From Talinum fruticosum (taxonomy: Eukaryota > Streptophyta > Magnoliopsida > Caryophyllales > Talinaceae), in NCBI GenBank assembly GCA_021018815.1, contig JAITYX010000066.1, positions 1,612,001 through 1,676,000 of the forward strand: a DNA stretch of 64,000 nucleotides, in the 5' to 3' direction. Under the pieces are notes generated by a model. That model had not been told where the DNA came from, did no database searches, and saw nothing but the letters and a program-made list of their open reading frames with translations. Below, one piece after another: positions 22,062-33,686 of this stretch. Made by a program: the position numbers and the translations under genes. Position 1 is the first letter of the stretch. Every line of letters starts with the position of its first letter.

Positions 22062-23085
22062 ATCCTAAGGGACTCAGCCCAAGATTTTTCTGGGGTCCGC
22101 TACCAAGAAACCCTGCACCAAAACTCCTCAAGAGGGTCCCTCTAACCCCTCTAAAGTTTTTGTCACCCAACACCTAACATTGGATGACAAAATTTTTCCC
22201 AACCACCTCGTTTACGTGGTTGCAACACATAAAAACCACTCGTAGTATACAACTTTCGTGGTTCAATGAGTTTATCTATCCCGAACTCGTAATCGAGTTC
22301 TACTGTAACAAGTCTTACTCCGAGGGAGACATTACCTCACGAGTTCAAGACAAGGTTGTTCACATCAACCTTTCTCTCCTACACGAGACTTTTTAAAGTC
22401 TCTTCTCTATTCATGAACTGCAATCCCATCCCCTTCATAGAGATTGCGGTTGAATTCTTCAATAAATATGCCAAGGAGGTCTCGAGTCACGTAAAAACTT
22501 CTCCGTGACTCGGATGAAGACCGAGGCAAGGTTACTCTGTTTTCTGCTGATGAGAACTTTCTTTTCTCATCACTCTAGTAAGGAGAATCCCAACTCCAAA
22601 ATTCTCAAAGTTCTTTTTGACATTCTAGAGGGCTACGATGTAGACCTCTTTCCAGCTATTCTTGAGCAAATGGCTTCGTGCTAACTCAATACAAAATATC
22701 TACTCCTTTCCCCTTCGGAGCCCTTCTAACTGTTGTCTTCAAACAGTTTAAGGTTCCCTCCCCTCGGATCCTAATGCAGTTTCTAAGGCTGCCATAGTGG
22801 TAGGCAGGAAAGAGTTTCTACGCTAAGGATATTAGGAAGTCAAGCCTAGTGTCCGGGTCCACGGGTCCGAGTTAAAGCCCCCTTCACCTCCTCCCACTCG
22901 GACTTAGATTCCTCTCGTTACTCCCTCCTCCACCAGGTGGTCCATCTACTTCTAAACCACCTTCTTCAGCCTCCGAGGTCTGTGTTTACCATTTTAGTAG
23001 ACAAAACCTCCCCTATGTCCGAAGAGCTTTGGGGCACTCTGTCCGCTCTCTAAAATCCGTCCTTCGTAACCCGATGATCAACCAG
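22062..23085 (+). pseudogene. copia F: extra (envelope-like) ORF
   Basis: The start codon seen in J (ATGCCAAAG) and H is ATCCTAAGG here. Readable parts: QHLTLDDKIFPTTSFTWLQ (22170), FIYPELVIEFYCN (22270), MRTFFSHHSSKENPNSK (22550) and LFDILEGYDVDLFP (22610). Frameshifts separate them and proline-rich sequence follows. It is cut near 23085 in the AGAATG shared with the inverted copy G. No known enzyme motif. Confidence 0.75.
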
Positions 23086-23640
23086 AATGTCAAACAAAGC
23101 TTTGAGAATCTTTGAATTTGGATTCTCTTTGCTTGGAATGCTGAGAGAAAAAGGTTCTCATCGGCAGAAACAGAGAAGACGAGCCTCGGTCTTCATCCGA
23201 GTCACGAAAAATTTTTACGTGGCTTAGGGACCTCTTTGGCATATTTTTCAAAGAACTCATAAGCAACGTCGTTAAATGGGATAGGGTTGCTGATGAGGAA
23301 GAGGGATGAAACTTTGAATAAGCAGTGGAGGAGAGTGATGTTAATACGTACAACTTTGTCACGAACTCTGGAGGTGAGAATCCCCTCGAGCTAGAAAGGT
23401 TGGAGTAGAACTCGACGACGAGTTCTAGGTAGATGAATTCGCTAAAATAGAGGAAATTGTATATCTGTGTGTTTTTAATGTGGTTCAACCACGAGAATTT
23501 TATGGTTGGGAAGAATTTGTTGTCCAACGTCAGGTGTTGGGTGACAAGGATTTTAGAGGGGTTAGAAGGACCCTCTTGACTTTTGGTTCGAGGTTTCTTC
23601 GTTGCTCGAACCAACAAAATCTAGGGCGGAACCTCTTTTC
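23086..23640 (-). pseudogene. copia G: extra (envelope-like) ORF
   Basis: A 175-residue open stretch at 23090-23617 with VTQHLTLDNKFFPTIKFSWL, NFLYFSEFIYLELVVEFY and FLPMRTFFSQHS, matching F, J and K. The middle is probably in a shifted frame. The C-terminal third and the polypurine tract are missing because the sequence inverts into F at 23084-23089. Confidence 0.8.
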
Positions 23641-23705
23641 GGCATGGTTAGGGAATTTTGAGAAGAAAAGAGAGTGAACTTTGAGGGGACGAGGAGTTAG
23701 CTCGA

Positions 23706-23766
<61 letters not shown>

Positions 23767-24160
23767 AGAGTGCTTGAGTGTACCGAGTTTACTTGAGAGC
23801 GAGAATACGAGAGTAAGTAAGTGACATTGTGTGTGAGTAGAGAGTAAAGTAGTGAAATGAAGGAAAATAGATGCTATTTATAGAGAAAGAAATGTCCTTC
23901 AGTATTCGTTCTCACCCAACTCTTCAACGGTCGCCTTAGACCGAGTGTGTCCGTTTCGCTTTCCAACGGTTAGAATATAACACATAATCATGCAAACAGA
24001 TAATAACTTCTAGCTCAGTATCACTGAGTGAACTGAACTAATTGTTATTAAGAAACAGAAAGAAAAAATATAACACATAATCATGCAAGATAATTTTTGA
24101 TAAAAAAATATAATCATCCATTTATCATGCCAAGTTCATTCCTAATGAAGCAAAATTGAT
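23641..24160 (-). other. copia G spacer between extra ORF and pol
   Basis: Counterpart of the F spacer. It holds a long GA run, the TATTTATAG sequence at about 23876-23884 (complement of CTATAAATA), and a partly duplicated block with ATAACACATAATCATGCAA near 23976 and again near 24070. No coding sequence. Confidence 0.6.
23708..23762. repeat. (GA)n microsatellite
   Basis: A perfect GA run of about 54 bp at the same place, relative to the extra ORF, where F, J and H have shorter TC-rich runs on the other strand. Confidence 0.95.
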
Positions 24161-24461
24161 CCTCACTAATTGGCTTAGTAAAGATATCAGCTAGTTGAAG
24201 TTTTGTAGGAATGAATTCAAGTTTAATGTCACCTTTTTCAGAATGATCTCTTAAAAAATAATATTTGACCTCAATATGCTTTGTCTTTGAATGCTCGAAC
24301 TAGATTCTTAGTGATGCTGATTGCACTTTGTTTGCCACACTTGATTGGAATTGATTTGAATGAAAGTCCAAGATCTCTCAAGTGTTGCTTGATCCATAGA
24401 ATCCGAGCACAGCATGCTCCAGCTGCAATGTACTCGGCTTCAGCGAGTTGATAGAGCTATT
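24161..24461 (-). pseudogene. copia G: RNase H, C-terminal part
   Basis: The minus strand encodes the ADIFTKPI-like end, KTKHIEV, IKCG.QSAISITKN and the AEYIAAGACCARILW region up to LAEAEY near 24440. Interrupted at 24461 by a solo LTR and continued at 26025. Confidence 0.85.
24457..24461. repeat. Target-site duplication CTATT (left)
   Basis: CTATT before the LTR start. The exact partner is at 26025-26029. Confidence 0.93.
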
Positions 24462-26024
24462 TGAAGACTCGGACATCGCTCTATATCTCTCCGAGTCATG
24501 CAAAAGGAATCGGGTATAACGATGTTATTTATATAGAGTTTTGATTCCAAGGCATTCTCTCGTGACTTAGAAACTTACTTGAGTAAAATAGTATTTTTTT
24601 TCTCTAAGTGTTTCGGCCTTCAATTATTGCTTTTCGGTTAGCGACTCGAAAACCGGCTCTTTATTCCGAGTCCACTCTCACTCGGACTATTCGCATTTTG
24701 AGTGTATCGTATTCCGCCGCTTCTCACTCGAATCGACTTGTGGTTATCTAATCTATTGTTTGCGTAGTCGGCATTCGTAGTTCATTTCATACTTAGTCTA
24801 TATCAAGTTTTTCCCACTCGATATTCGTTACGGAACTTGATTCTTTACCTAAGACTAAGTCATATGGAATTCCGAGTATCATGGATATTAGACTCGGAAA
24901 ATTCCATTTCTTTTCGACTCGGATAATCAATTGCGTAATTTTCATAATTATTTTATTATCCGTGTCTAACCTTGGACCAAAGTATTTTATACTTTGAGAA
25001 CCGAAGGTGTTTTACTTTTGTAGGTTATTCAATCGAGGATATCTTTTCAAACTACAAAAGTAGCCGGCTTCGAACGTCAAATCACCAGCGAGATATGGCT
25101 TTTCACCTTCCCTCGCTTTAGTCTCGGAAGATTGTGTCGGAAGTCGTCCGCTTCCATATCCGGAAAAGCTGGAACGCCAAGCTTAACGGTGTTTTCCACC
25201 ACATTTATCAAGACACAACCGATGATTTTGGGACTTCCAAGAGAGTTAAACCGTTGTCCAACGTCCATATTTCAACGGATACTTTCGAGTGACTCGGAAA
25301 GCCTTTCACAACGGTCACGAGAGGACTCTCGGTCGGCGAGATGAAGATAACGGCTACTCTGCTTGGTTATCTATAAATAGAAGCCACTTCACAAGACTTG
25401 AAGGTTGCCGAACATATTGTCTATACACTTACTTGATCAAAGTTATTGTATTTACTCACAATCTTCAACTTACAACTCCCACTTTGTAATTCATTACTTT
25501 CGAGTTGTAAGGTCTTGTACTTAGTTACAAACTCTTCTTACATTCTTTGTAAGGTCCCTTGACTAAGCTGTAAAGGTTAACTCAGCTTAGTTGTCCCTAG
25601 TCTGTAAGGGTTATCTCAGCTAGGAAGTACTAGATCGAGATAAGGTAACTTCGAGTCTAGGAAAACTTATAGAGTTGTCCAAGGGAGCAGCTCGGGTTCG
25701 ATCGGTTCACGGTATTTTGTGGACTCAAAATAGTGGATTTGACTTCGTGTGCTGGATTGACACGAGCCGTGGTTTTCTGTCCCGGGAGGGTTTCCACGTA
25801 AAATCTCTGTGTTCTCTTTACGAGTTCATTCTAGACTCGGACAGCCCTGCTGTACTTGTTTACTCGATTCATTGCATTACGAGTCCAATATTTTCCGACC
25901 CCGTGCTTAGACTCGAAACTGTCTTTGCCTCTTTTCGTTAAAAAGTGTGCGTTTTCGCAAAGAATTTTCCATCACCCTATTCACCCCCTCTAGGGTGACT
26001 CGGACTCTCCCGAGCAAACCTTCA
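24462..26024 (+). mobile_element. Solo copia LTR in RNase H of copia G
   Basis: A complete LTR, TGAAGACTCGGACATCG...CCGAGCAAACCTTCA, 1563 bp, with perfect CTATT duplications and no internal region. It carries the family landmarks (GGACCAAAGTATTTTATACT near 24973, TATA box, GGGAGGGTTTCCACG near 25785). It is the best whole LTR for measuring the family. It must have arisen by LTR-LTR recombination after the element inserted into G, and its orientation is opposite to G. Confidence 0.95.
25372..25379 (+). promoter_or_regulatory. TATA box in solo LTR
   Basis: TATAAATA in the family context, at about LTR position 911. Confidence 0.7.
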
Positions 26025-26390
26025 CTATTGAGTTCTACTACTTTGAGTGCCAAGATATAAGGGATTGACCTAGAAACCGGCGGGCTCCTGAGGTGCTCTT
26101 TGAATCAACCTTGTATCTAGCATAGTCAGCATCCGAGTATACGAGTGAGGGTCGGTTCAGAGCCTCTTGAGAACCATAGACCTAGATTCCGAGTCCTTGC
26201 AAGATATTTGAAAATTCTCTTCACCGCGAGTGAGATGTGATTCTTTTGGATTAGCTCGAAATCTTGCACACGAGATATACACTAAACATTATGTCCGGCC
26301 TACTGGATGTGAGATATAGCAGAGATCCAATCATTCCTCGATAAAGTTTCGATCTACTTGCTTTACCTTTCTTGTCCGAGTCAAGTTTTA
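26025..26390 (-). pseudogene. copia G: RNase H N-terminal part and connection
   Basis: Begins with the second CTATT copy and resumes the sequence broken at 24461 (the complement of GTTGATAGAG/CTATTGAGTTCTAC). It includes the DADYA region and the complement of IGSLLYLTSSRPDI near 26290-26340. Confidence 0.85.
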
Positions 26391-27200
26391 TACTTGCTAC
26401 TCATTGGTGTTCGTTGCATGTTTTTCATCTTAAAGCTTGTACTTCTTCAGCGAACTCCTTGGCATACTTTGATTGATGGACAAGATGCCATCTTTGTCTT
26501 GTTGATTTGGAGAGCAAGGAAGAAATTGAGTTCTCCCATCATGCTCATTTGGAATTCTGTCTCATTAACTCGGAAAAATCTCGACATATATTTTCATTAG
26601 TAGCTCTAAAAATTATATCATCAACATAGATCCGAGCAATAAGAAAGTCTTTCCCCTTGGTTTTTATGAAAAGATTTTTGTCAATCTAACCTTTTTAAAA
26701 TCATTTTCAACCAAGAAAATGCTCAATCTTTCATACCATGCTCCGGGAGCTTGTTTAAGATCGTAAAGAGCTTTTCGCAATTTGAAAACATGATTTGGAA
26801 ATTCTGAGTTTTCAAATCCAGAAGGTTGCTTGAACATAGACTTCCTCTTGTATGAAACCATTCAGAAAAGCACATTTCACATCCATTTGATATAACTTAA
26901 TATTCATGCTTAATGCAAATGCCAATAGGATTCTAATTGCTTCAATCCTAGCAACCGAGTGCAAAGATTTCCCCACAATCAATTCCTTCTTCTTGATTAT
27001 AACCTTGAGCCACAAGTCTAGCCTTATTTCTAACTACCAACCCTTCCTCATCCATTTTGTTCTTGAAAACCCATTTGGTTCCTATGACTGGGTGGTTAAA
27101 AGATCGTTTGGTCATAGTCCGAGACTTGGTTTCTTTCAAATTGATTAAGTTCCTCTTGCATGACCTATACCCATTCAGGTTCATTTCGGGCCCCTAGTGC
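26391..27200 (-). pseudogene. copia G: reverse transcriptase
   Basis: Pieces at 26664-26861 (KLRKALYDLKQAPGAWYERL), 26812-27015 ([32 protein letters not shown]) and 26948-27184 (GTKWVFKNKMDEEGLVV) are consecutive in different frames. The catalytic region near 26610-26640 reads MLMI or a shifted YVDD. Inactivated by shifts. Confidence 0.85.
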
Positions 27201-27385
27201 ATTTACGGGTTCGAGTTAATGATATGAATGCTGTGAATAAACATAGATTTTGCAAAGAAGAACGAGTTCTTACCCCATTGTTGATGTCGAGACAGGACGT
27301 TGTCGAGTGGGTGACTCGAAGCATATTTGAATGCTCTACTTGTTCTTACCCCATTTGATGTCGGTCAGGATGTTGATGTCGAGAC
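27201..27385. other. Deletion and duplication scar replacing integrase of copia G
   Basis: Here the RT start meets the pre-integrase domain, so about 1 kb of integrase is missing. A short imperfect duplication marks the place: GTTCTTACCCCATTGTTGATG (about 27271) and GTTCTTACCCCATTTGATG (about 27344) share their first 14 bases, and GTTGATGTCGAGACA occurs at both 27283 and 27372. I read it as a repair scar. Confidence 0.6.
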
Positions 27386-27925
27386 ACAAATTTTATCTTT
27401 CTTAAATGCACAGTTAGGCAAGCCTCTAACTAAACCATGAGATGCACGCTTTTTAATGGTGCGCATGCTAACATGATCTAGTCTACGATGCCATGTCCAA
27501 CAATCATCATGCGAGAGATACTTTTAAGCAAGATAAGTTCCAACTTGGATCGAAAGAGGAATAGTGTAGGTATTACCCGATCTCTTACCCGAGAGCTTAG
27601 TCTCCTTAGTAGTTGCATCGGAATTATAGCAATTGGTCCGAGTGAATCTTACCTCTTGACCTTTGTCACATAGTTGTGAGATGCTTGAGTAGATTGTACT
27701 TTAATCCCTTGATAAGGTAGACTGGGCTAACTAGGTTGTCCCCCTTTCGATCTTGCCTATCCCAACTATCTTGCCCTTACTTGTCATCTCCAAAAGTGAC
27801 TTTTCCTCCCTTGTAATCTTCTAACTCGGAAAAGAGTCTTGAATCTCCGACATGTGGTGTGAGCATCACGGTGTTTAGGTACCAATGACCTTTTGTCTTT
27901 TTCGAGTTACTTGCAAGTCGAAACA
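27386..27925 (-). pseudogene. copia G: pre-integrase and protease region
   Basis: The minus strand encodes the LASHGLVRGLPNCAF end, the complement of the SISQLCDKGQEVRF region (27630-27700) and the protease zone near 27840-27880. There the DSG codons no longer read cleanly and the tract around them is altered. Plus-strand open stretches such as 27488-27673 are shadows. Confidence 0.75.
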
Positions 27926-29740
27926 CACTAACCCTTCTCACTTCCTCTAACGAACCTAGTAACTCCCTTTACTTGTGGTCCTTTTCGAGGAAGAAGAGTC
28001 TTGGGAACCCAGATTTGAATAACTCCGGGTTTAGCCTCGATCTCGAGTCTTCCTTTTAGAAAGCTGAGTCCGTGTCTCTTTCTTTTGAAAATCTTTTCTT
28101 TTATAAACCGGTGGAGAAGGTTTTCTCCTGTAAGCTGGTCTAGGCTCGGTCCTCCTTTCATTCTTATGAATGGGACCGTGCTCAGCCTTCCCGAACTTTA
28201 TAGTTTTGGAATCCTTTTTCAAAAGATCCGAGAAGGAATTAGATTCCTCCTCTTTGTTGAAACCGAGTCCTTCTTTCCTGAAGAAGACACTTTGAGAGCC
28301 TAAGAGCATGTCATGGTTTTTTGACCTTGAGTAAATTTCAAAATAAGTTCTTGAGACTCATTGAGCTTTTGTGTCGGATGCTCATTTTCTCTTCCGAGTG
28401 ACTCGGACTCGGTCTCATTAGCTTGAGTACTAGTCTTGAGTTCTCTCGGAGTAAGTCTCGGTTTCTCTAATTCATTTTTCAAAGCAAAGCTCTCAAAGGT
28501 GAGAGACTCAAGTTGTTCTTTGACTCGGGAAGAATCAAAATTAGACTTTTCTTCCAAAGTATAAATATATTTGGCTAAATTGACTTTGGAAAACTTAAGG
28601 AAGTATTCAATTACCTCTTGAGGATTTGTCTCCTCATTGTCCGAGTTGTCAAAGTCTAACTCGGAATTAGCTTACGAGTCCGATAGTGCCATTAGACACT
28701 TTGAGTCGTCCGAGTCTTCATCTTCTTCAGATGATTCTTCATCACTCCATGTGGCCATCATAGCCTTCTTCTTCTTTCTGTCCCTTTTTCTTCTTGGATG
28801 ATCTTTGACCATATGATCCTTGCTGCCACATTCAAAATAGCCGAGTTCTTAGTTAAAGATAATTATGAAGATGAAGAGTGTTTACCTCTTCTATCCTTCT
28901 TGTCTTTCTTGTAGAACTCTTCTCTTGGCTGTTTATCCCATCTCTTGTGATTCATCATTCTTTTGAAGCCTCGAGCAATAAGTGCCATGGGATATTCTTC
29001 GAGTCCGAAGAACTCAGATTTTCTTCTTTGCTTTACGAGGCCTTTAGCGTAATATTCTTTTTAGTGCTCACCTCGGCATCCTCTTCTTCCAGATGTATTT
29101 CATGGGTGAGTAGCTTCCTAATCAATTCCTTTGGCTTTTGTAGTGAGAGGTTATGAGCTTCCTTGATGGCTGTCACCTTGGGACCCCATCTTGTCTTGGG
29201 TAGGCTTCTTAGAATTTTTTGCACATCTCTTCATGGGAAATATTTATACCCGGAGATTTGAGATTGTTTGTAATCTCGAGTGAAGCGTATGAACATCCGA
29301 GTAATGTTTTCTTACGGCTCCATCTTGAACAGCTCGTATTTGTGAACATATTGACTTATCTTCGCTTGTCTCACTTAGCTTGTACCTTCATATGTGTTGA
29401 CAAGAGTGTCCGACACATCTTTGGCCGTGTCACAAGCTGACACTCTGTTATATTCTTCCGAGCTGATGGCGCACATCGGAATGTTCATCGCTTTAAAGTC
29501 CTTTCTCAACTTTTACGCCTCTTCGAGTGGTGTACTCGAACTTTGCTTTAGTCACGGTTCTTGTATCTTCCATCTTCGTTGGAATGTAATTTCCTTCTTG
29601 TATCATGTTCCAAACATCTTCATCGTGATCCAATAGAAAGCATTCCATGAGCTTCTTCTAGTGCATAAAATTTGATCCTTTGAACTTTGGTGGTCTATGG
29701 AAGATCTACCTTCATCGAATTCTCTGTTGTTACGAGCCAT
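27926..29740 (-). pseudogene. copia G: gag
   Basis: Start codon complementary to 29738-29740. Pieces at 29033-29224 (LRSLPKTRWGPKVTAIKEA), 28300-28557, 28031-28309 and 27928-28161 give the order of a copia gag: body, basic segment, acidic segment, coiled part, linker. The knuckle at 28798-28839 has Tyr for the first Cys and His for the last, so it cannot hold zinc normally. Confidence 0.8.
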
Positions 29741-29786
29741 TTGATCTTTAGACCTTTGGATTGTTAGATCCTTTCAGAAAGGCTAG

Positions 29787-29798
29787 GCTTTGATACCA
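29787..29798 (-). other. Primer-binding site of copia G
   Basis: Minus strand TGGTATCAAAGC, two bases inside the LTR edge at 29801, identical to A and J. Confidence 0.85.
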
Positions 29799-30376
29799 AT
29801 TGAAGGTTTGCTCTTAGAGAGTCTTAGTCACCCTAGGGGGTGAATAGGGTGATGAGGAAATTTTAACAAACTTGTAAGATTAAAGCTTGAAAGTAATAAA
29901 CAAGACTGTCCGAGTCTAGATTGGACTCGAGAAAAGTATGAACCCATAAGTTACGTGGAAACCCTCCTGGGGCGGAAAACCACGGCCAGTGCTAGTCCAA
30001 GCACCAAGTCAAATCCACTATTTTGAATCCACAAAATACGGTAGACCGACTCAACCAGAATTGCTTCCTTCGACAATTCCTTACGGAATTTTCCTAGACT
30101 CGGAAGTTCCCTTATCTGATCTAGTACTTCCTAACTAAGGTAACCTTTATAGTTAGGGACAATTGAGTTGAGTTAACCTTTACAGCTCGGTCAAGAGACG
30201 TTACTCGGAAAGTAAGGAAGAGTATGTGACTGATTACAAGACTTTACAACTCGGAAAGTATGAATTACAAGTTGGGAGTTGTAAGTATAAGATTGAGTGT
30301 GTATACAAAGACTTTCGCTTAAGTAATGTGTATTGACAATAATTCAAGCAATCTTGAAGTCTTGAGAGGTGGCTTC

Positions 30377-30384
30377 TATTTATA
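30377..30384 (-). promoter_or_regulatory. TATA box in LTR G
   Basis: TATAAATA on the minus strand in the family context. Confidence 0.7.
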
Positions 30385-30669
30385 GATGACCAAGTAGATT
30401 AGCCATTGTTACTATCTTTTGAATAGAAGTCCTTTGTGACCGTTGTAACGGTTCTTCTTAGTCGCTTAGAAAAGATCCGTTGAGATGTGAACGTTGTGCA
30501 ACGGCTCTTGAATCCTTAGGATGTCCCAATCCATTGGTGGTGTCCGAAAAATAGGGTGGAAACTACCGTTGAGCTTGGCGTTGAAGATTTCCGGTTTGGC
30601 AACGGATAACCCCGACACAACTTCGGGCCTAATTTAGAAGTAGAAAAGCCTTGTCTGCTGGTGATTGAC

Positions 30670-33274
30670 TGTAACACCCCAAAACACCCCCTAGGAGTAT
30701 TACATCGCCGAGTTCCTTGTAGGAATTCCCAAGGCTCTGTCAGGTGTCATTTCGGCTTTCTAAGTTCAACTTAGAGCTAATAAAGGTGGTTCTCCAAAAG
30801 AATTGAGATTTTCTAAAAATTTTGGCGAGTTCTATTTGTAATTTGGACTACCCCATAGGCTTAAAGCCCTAAAATCCTGCATAAAACACATAATAAAACC
30901 CAACGAGCCACACGCTCCGAGTATACAACTCAACGGCCACACACCGGTGTCCAACCAATCATGCGACAAACTTAAAACAATCTAAATGGTTCATGGTACA
31001 TTGGGTACAAACTATATGAATTGAATTACAAAATACAATACTAGGAAATATTAGAAATGCACATCCATGACATGAATCACTCAGCAAGTAGCAAACATCG
31101 GTCGACGGAGTCCGGAATAAGCTAAATACCGCACACATCTCCCGAGAATGCACCTGCACATCTGGGGAAATTTGTGGGGGTGAGCAATAAAGCACGGGCT
31201 CACCGGAGTCTTACCCCTTAAAATGGAAATTCTTTACACATAATACTCATAATAATGAAATCAATAAAAGCATAATAACATACTACAAATCTATATACTT
31301 TTCAAAGAAATCTCTTGAAATCGTTTTCAACGTAACGATCATAACATTTCAATCATTCAAAAGCACGAATTGCAATCATTTTGGGAATTGAATCACTTTA
31401 AACAAGGTGAATTCATCTACACTTTCTTTCAAATAGTTTCAATCGGACATTGGATCACTTCTACTAAATAACTTCTCATAAGTCATTTGCAATGAATCTC
31501 TTTTGGTGAATCACTTCCCGGGTTTGGGACTCAAACTAGCACTTCGCAATTTCTCATAGTTTCTCCGATTTCTCTGGTTTCTCCGGGGCGCGACCCCAAA
31601 AAAGGCTCCGGGACCTATCTAGGAAGATTCCAATCGGGCGTCCTACTACACAGGACCCATAACTAGCCACCCCTAGCTAGAATCCTTCCTTGTGCTAAAC
31701 GATCCAGGCAAAGTCGATTCACAACCGCTTCTTTAACATGTTCACTTATCAAGCTTGTTTGAAATAGCATCCTCAAATCAATTTCACTTCTTAAAAGTAC
31801 GTTTTCACGTTTGAAAATCATATATCACACAAGTCACATTCACGTGACATTTTGCGTAAAACATAGAACTTCTTTCAAAACCAACTTCGAACAACGTTTA
31901 ACACAATCACTTGCACGAGATAGCCACAATTCAACACGGATAGTCATTCTCGGCTTCTCTTCAACTAAACCTTTCTCAATTCTCCCATATAGTAAGATTA
32001 ATTCCTTTTTCGAGCAACAATAACCACAAGTAGTTACCATTAATCTCACATGTCCCAACTTCTCATAATTTACCATCTTTACTTCAATGTTTTCCGATTA
32101 TGCCTCCACATTACTAATCAACCTCTTCTTACTCATATTTACTCGGATAGCTCTCATTCTTACTTCACTACTAAAATTCCTCTAGCTCCCTTCATCTCTA
32201 AGTGTAATTTGCTCTCATCTTAGGTTTCTATTTCATTAATCGTTCTTTCTCGTCCAAACTCAATCATACAGACTCTTAATCTCTTTTCATTGCTCCACTT
32301 CCGCTAGTTCCGCTTATCTTCGAATTTAGTTCAACCTCAAGGATTTAATTATCTTTTGAACTCAATTATCCTAATACTCACCCACCTCTCACTCCCATTC
32401 CTCAATTGTGCATCACTCGGTGTGAACTCACACTCGTATTTTATACTTAACTCTTTATTTCCCGATATAAGCCGTTACCTTCCAACGCAAAGAACTTAGG
32501 AAATCTCTAAGGTTCAATCGAAGCATAAATTCGTAGTTTAGACCCAAATCATCATTTCTTCATTTCTAAGTGCTAATTGAGACCTTCACAATACTCTTTA
32601 TACCTACACAACCTAACTCCTAAACTTTCAGCATCTCAACTCAGCCCTAACCAACTACTAAGCTCCTTTAGGTTTCGATTCACACTTAACAGTTCAATTC
32701 GATTTTCTCATAACCTAATTCAGTCCTAACCACTTCCTCACTTCATTCTATCACATAAACATTCAATAATCACAACAAAACTCATTGGGTTTCGAAATTA
32801 CTAATAGTTTATTATAAGATTACCCACCTCGATTTAGGGATTGACGGTTTGTTGACGTTCGAGTTTCCGGGTCGGTTCCTCTCTTCCTTTCTTTTCCCCT
32901 ACTGCTAGCCCCGGTTCTGCCGCCTTCCTCCGCGTCTGCTGTCGTCGCCGGTCACGGTCCTGCGTCCCCGGCTGCCTCTCTCTCTGCCCTCGCATTCGTG
33001 TCCTCTTTCTCGGCCTCGGTTTCTCCCTCCTTCGGGTCCTGGTCGTTCCCCTCGCTCACCGGTCGTCTCACCTCCGTTTACCGTGGAGCTCGCCGGTCTC
33101 CGGTCGCTTTCCCCTGCTCTCGCTCGCCTTCTCCTTCTCGCGCTATCTCCCTCGCTCCGCCCGAGTCCTTCGCTCTCTTCTTTGCACTCGCGCCTACTCG
33201 CGTCGCTGGCCACCACCTTTGTTCTCGCAGTGGTTGCCGGTCCTCCCCCTTAGTCTCCTTCGTCGCGGGCTCGC

Positions 33275-33316
<42 letters not shown>

Positions 33317-33686
33317 GTTCGGTGCTCCTCTCCCCCTCCTGTTCCGCTTGTTCAGCTTCTATTTGGTTCTTCTCTATTTGCCCACTTGTCCCTCTCTCTC
33401 TTGGTCTTCTCTCTCTGCTCGTGGCCTCTCAAGAATCAACCACCCCATCCATAATACACTAATCCAACTCCTTATTTCCCTTTTTTTCAATATAATTAAA
33501 CTCACATACGTAGTATAAGCGGTCTTGGGTTTTAATTATCGGGTTCGAGAAGGGAATCGGGAGGTAATAATATAATCCGCTAATTTGTTTATAAAAGTGA
33601 GCACGATTAAGAAGTCGTGCTAAATAAAATAATTTACGCATCGATTACCAAATTTAATTAACCTACTAGAAATTTCGAGTCTCACA
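30670..33686. mobile_element. Solo-LTR-like element, TGTAACACCCC...CTCACA (gypsy type?)
   Basis: A 3017-bp block with TGT...ACA ends, flanked by TTGAC (30665-30669) and TTGAT (33687-33691), a 5-bp duplication with one change. Removing it restores LTR G. No coding domain is visible. The GGGGTGTTACA edge on the minus strand recalls the 3' edge of Tekay/Del-type gypsy LTRs, so I favour a minus-orientation solo LTR of a chromovirus, but this is from memory and not certain. It has an AT-rich part (31200-32800) and a CpG-rich part (32850-33270). Confidence 0.7.
33277..33313. repeat. (TC)n microsatellite
   Basis: A TC run of about 36 bp at the end of the CpG-rich part of the inserted element. It creates the serine/leucine-rich open stretches on the plus strand here. 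Confidence 0.9.

Noticed and set aside
30959..31195. 78-residue minus-strand ORF in the 3.0-kb inserted element
   Set aside because: No domain; isolated in non-coding LTR-like sequence.
32998..33462. 154-residue plus-strand open stretch (and 103 residues on the minus strand at 32905-33216)
   Set aside because: Low-complexity Ser/Leu/Pro or Arg/Gly translation of a CpG-rich, TC-repeat part of a solo-LTR-like element; no domain, and both strands are open only because of composition.
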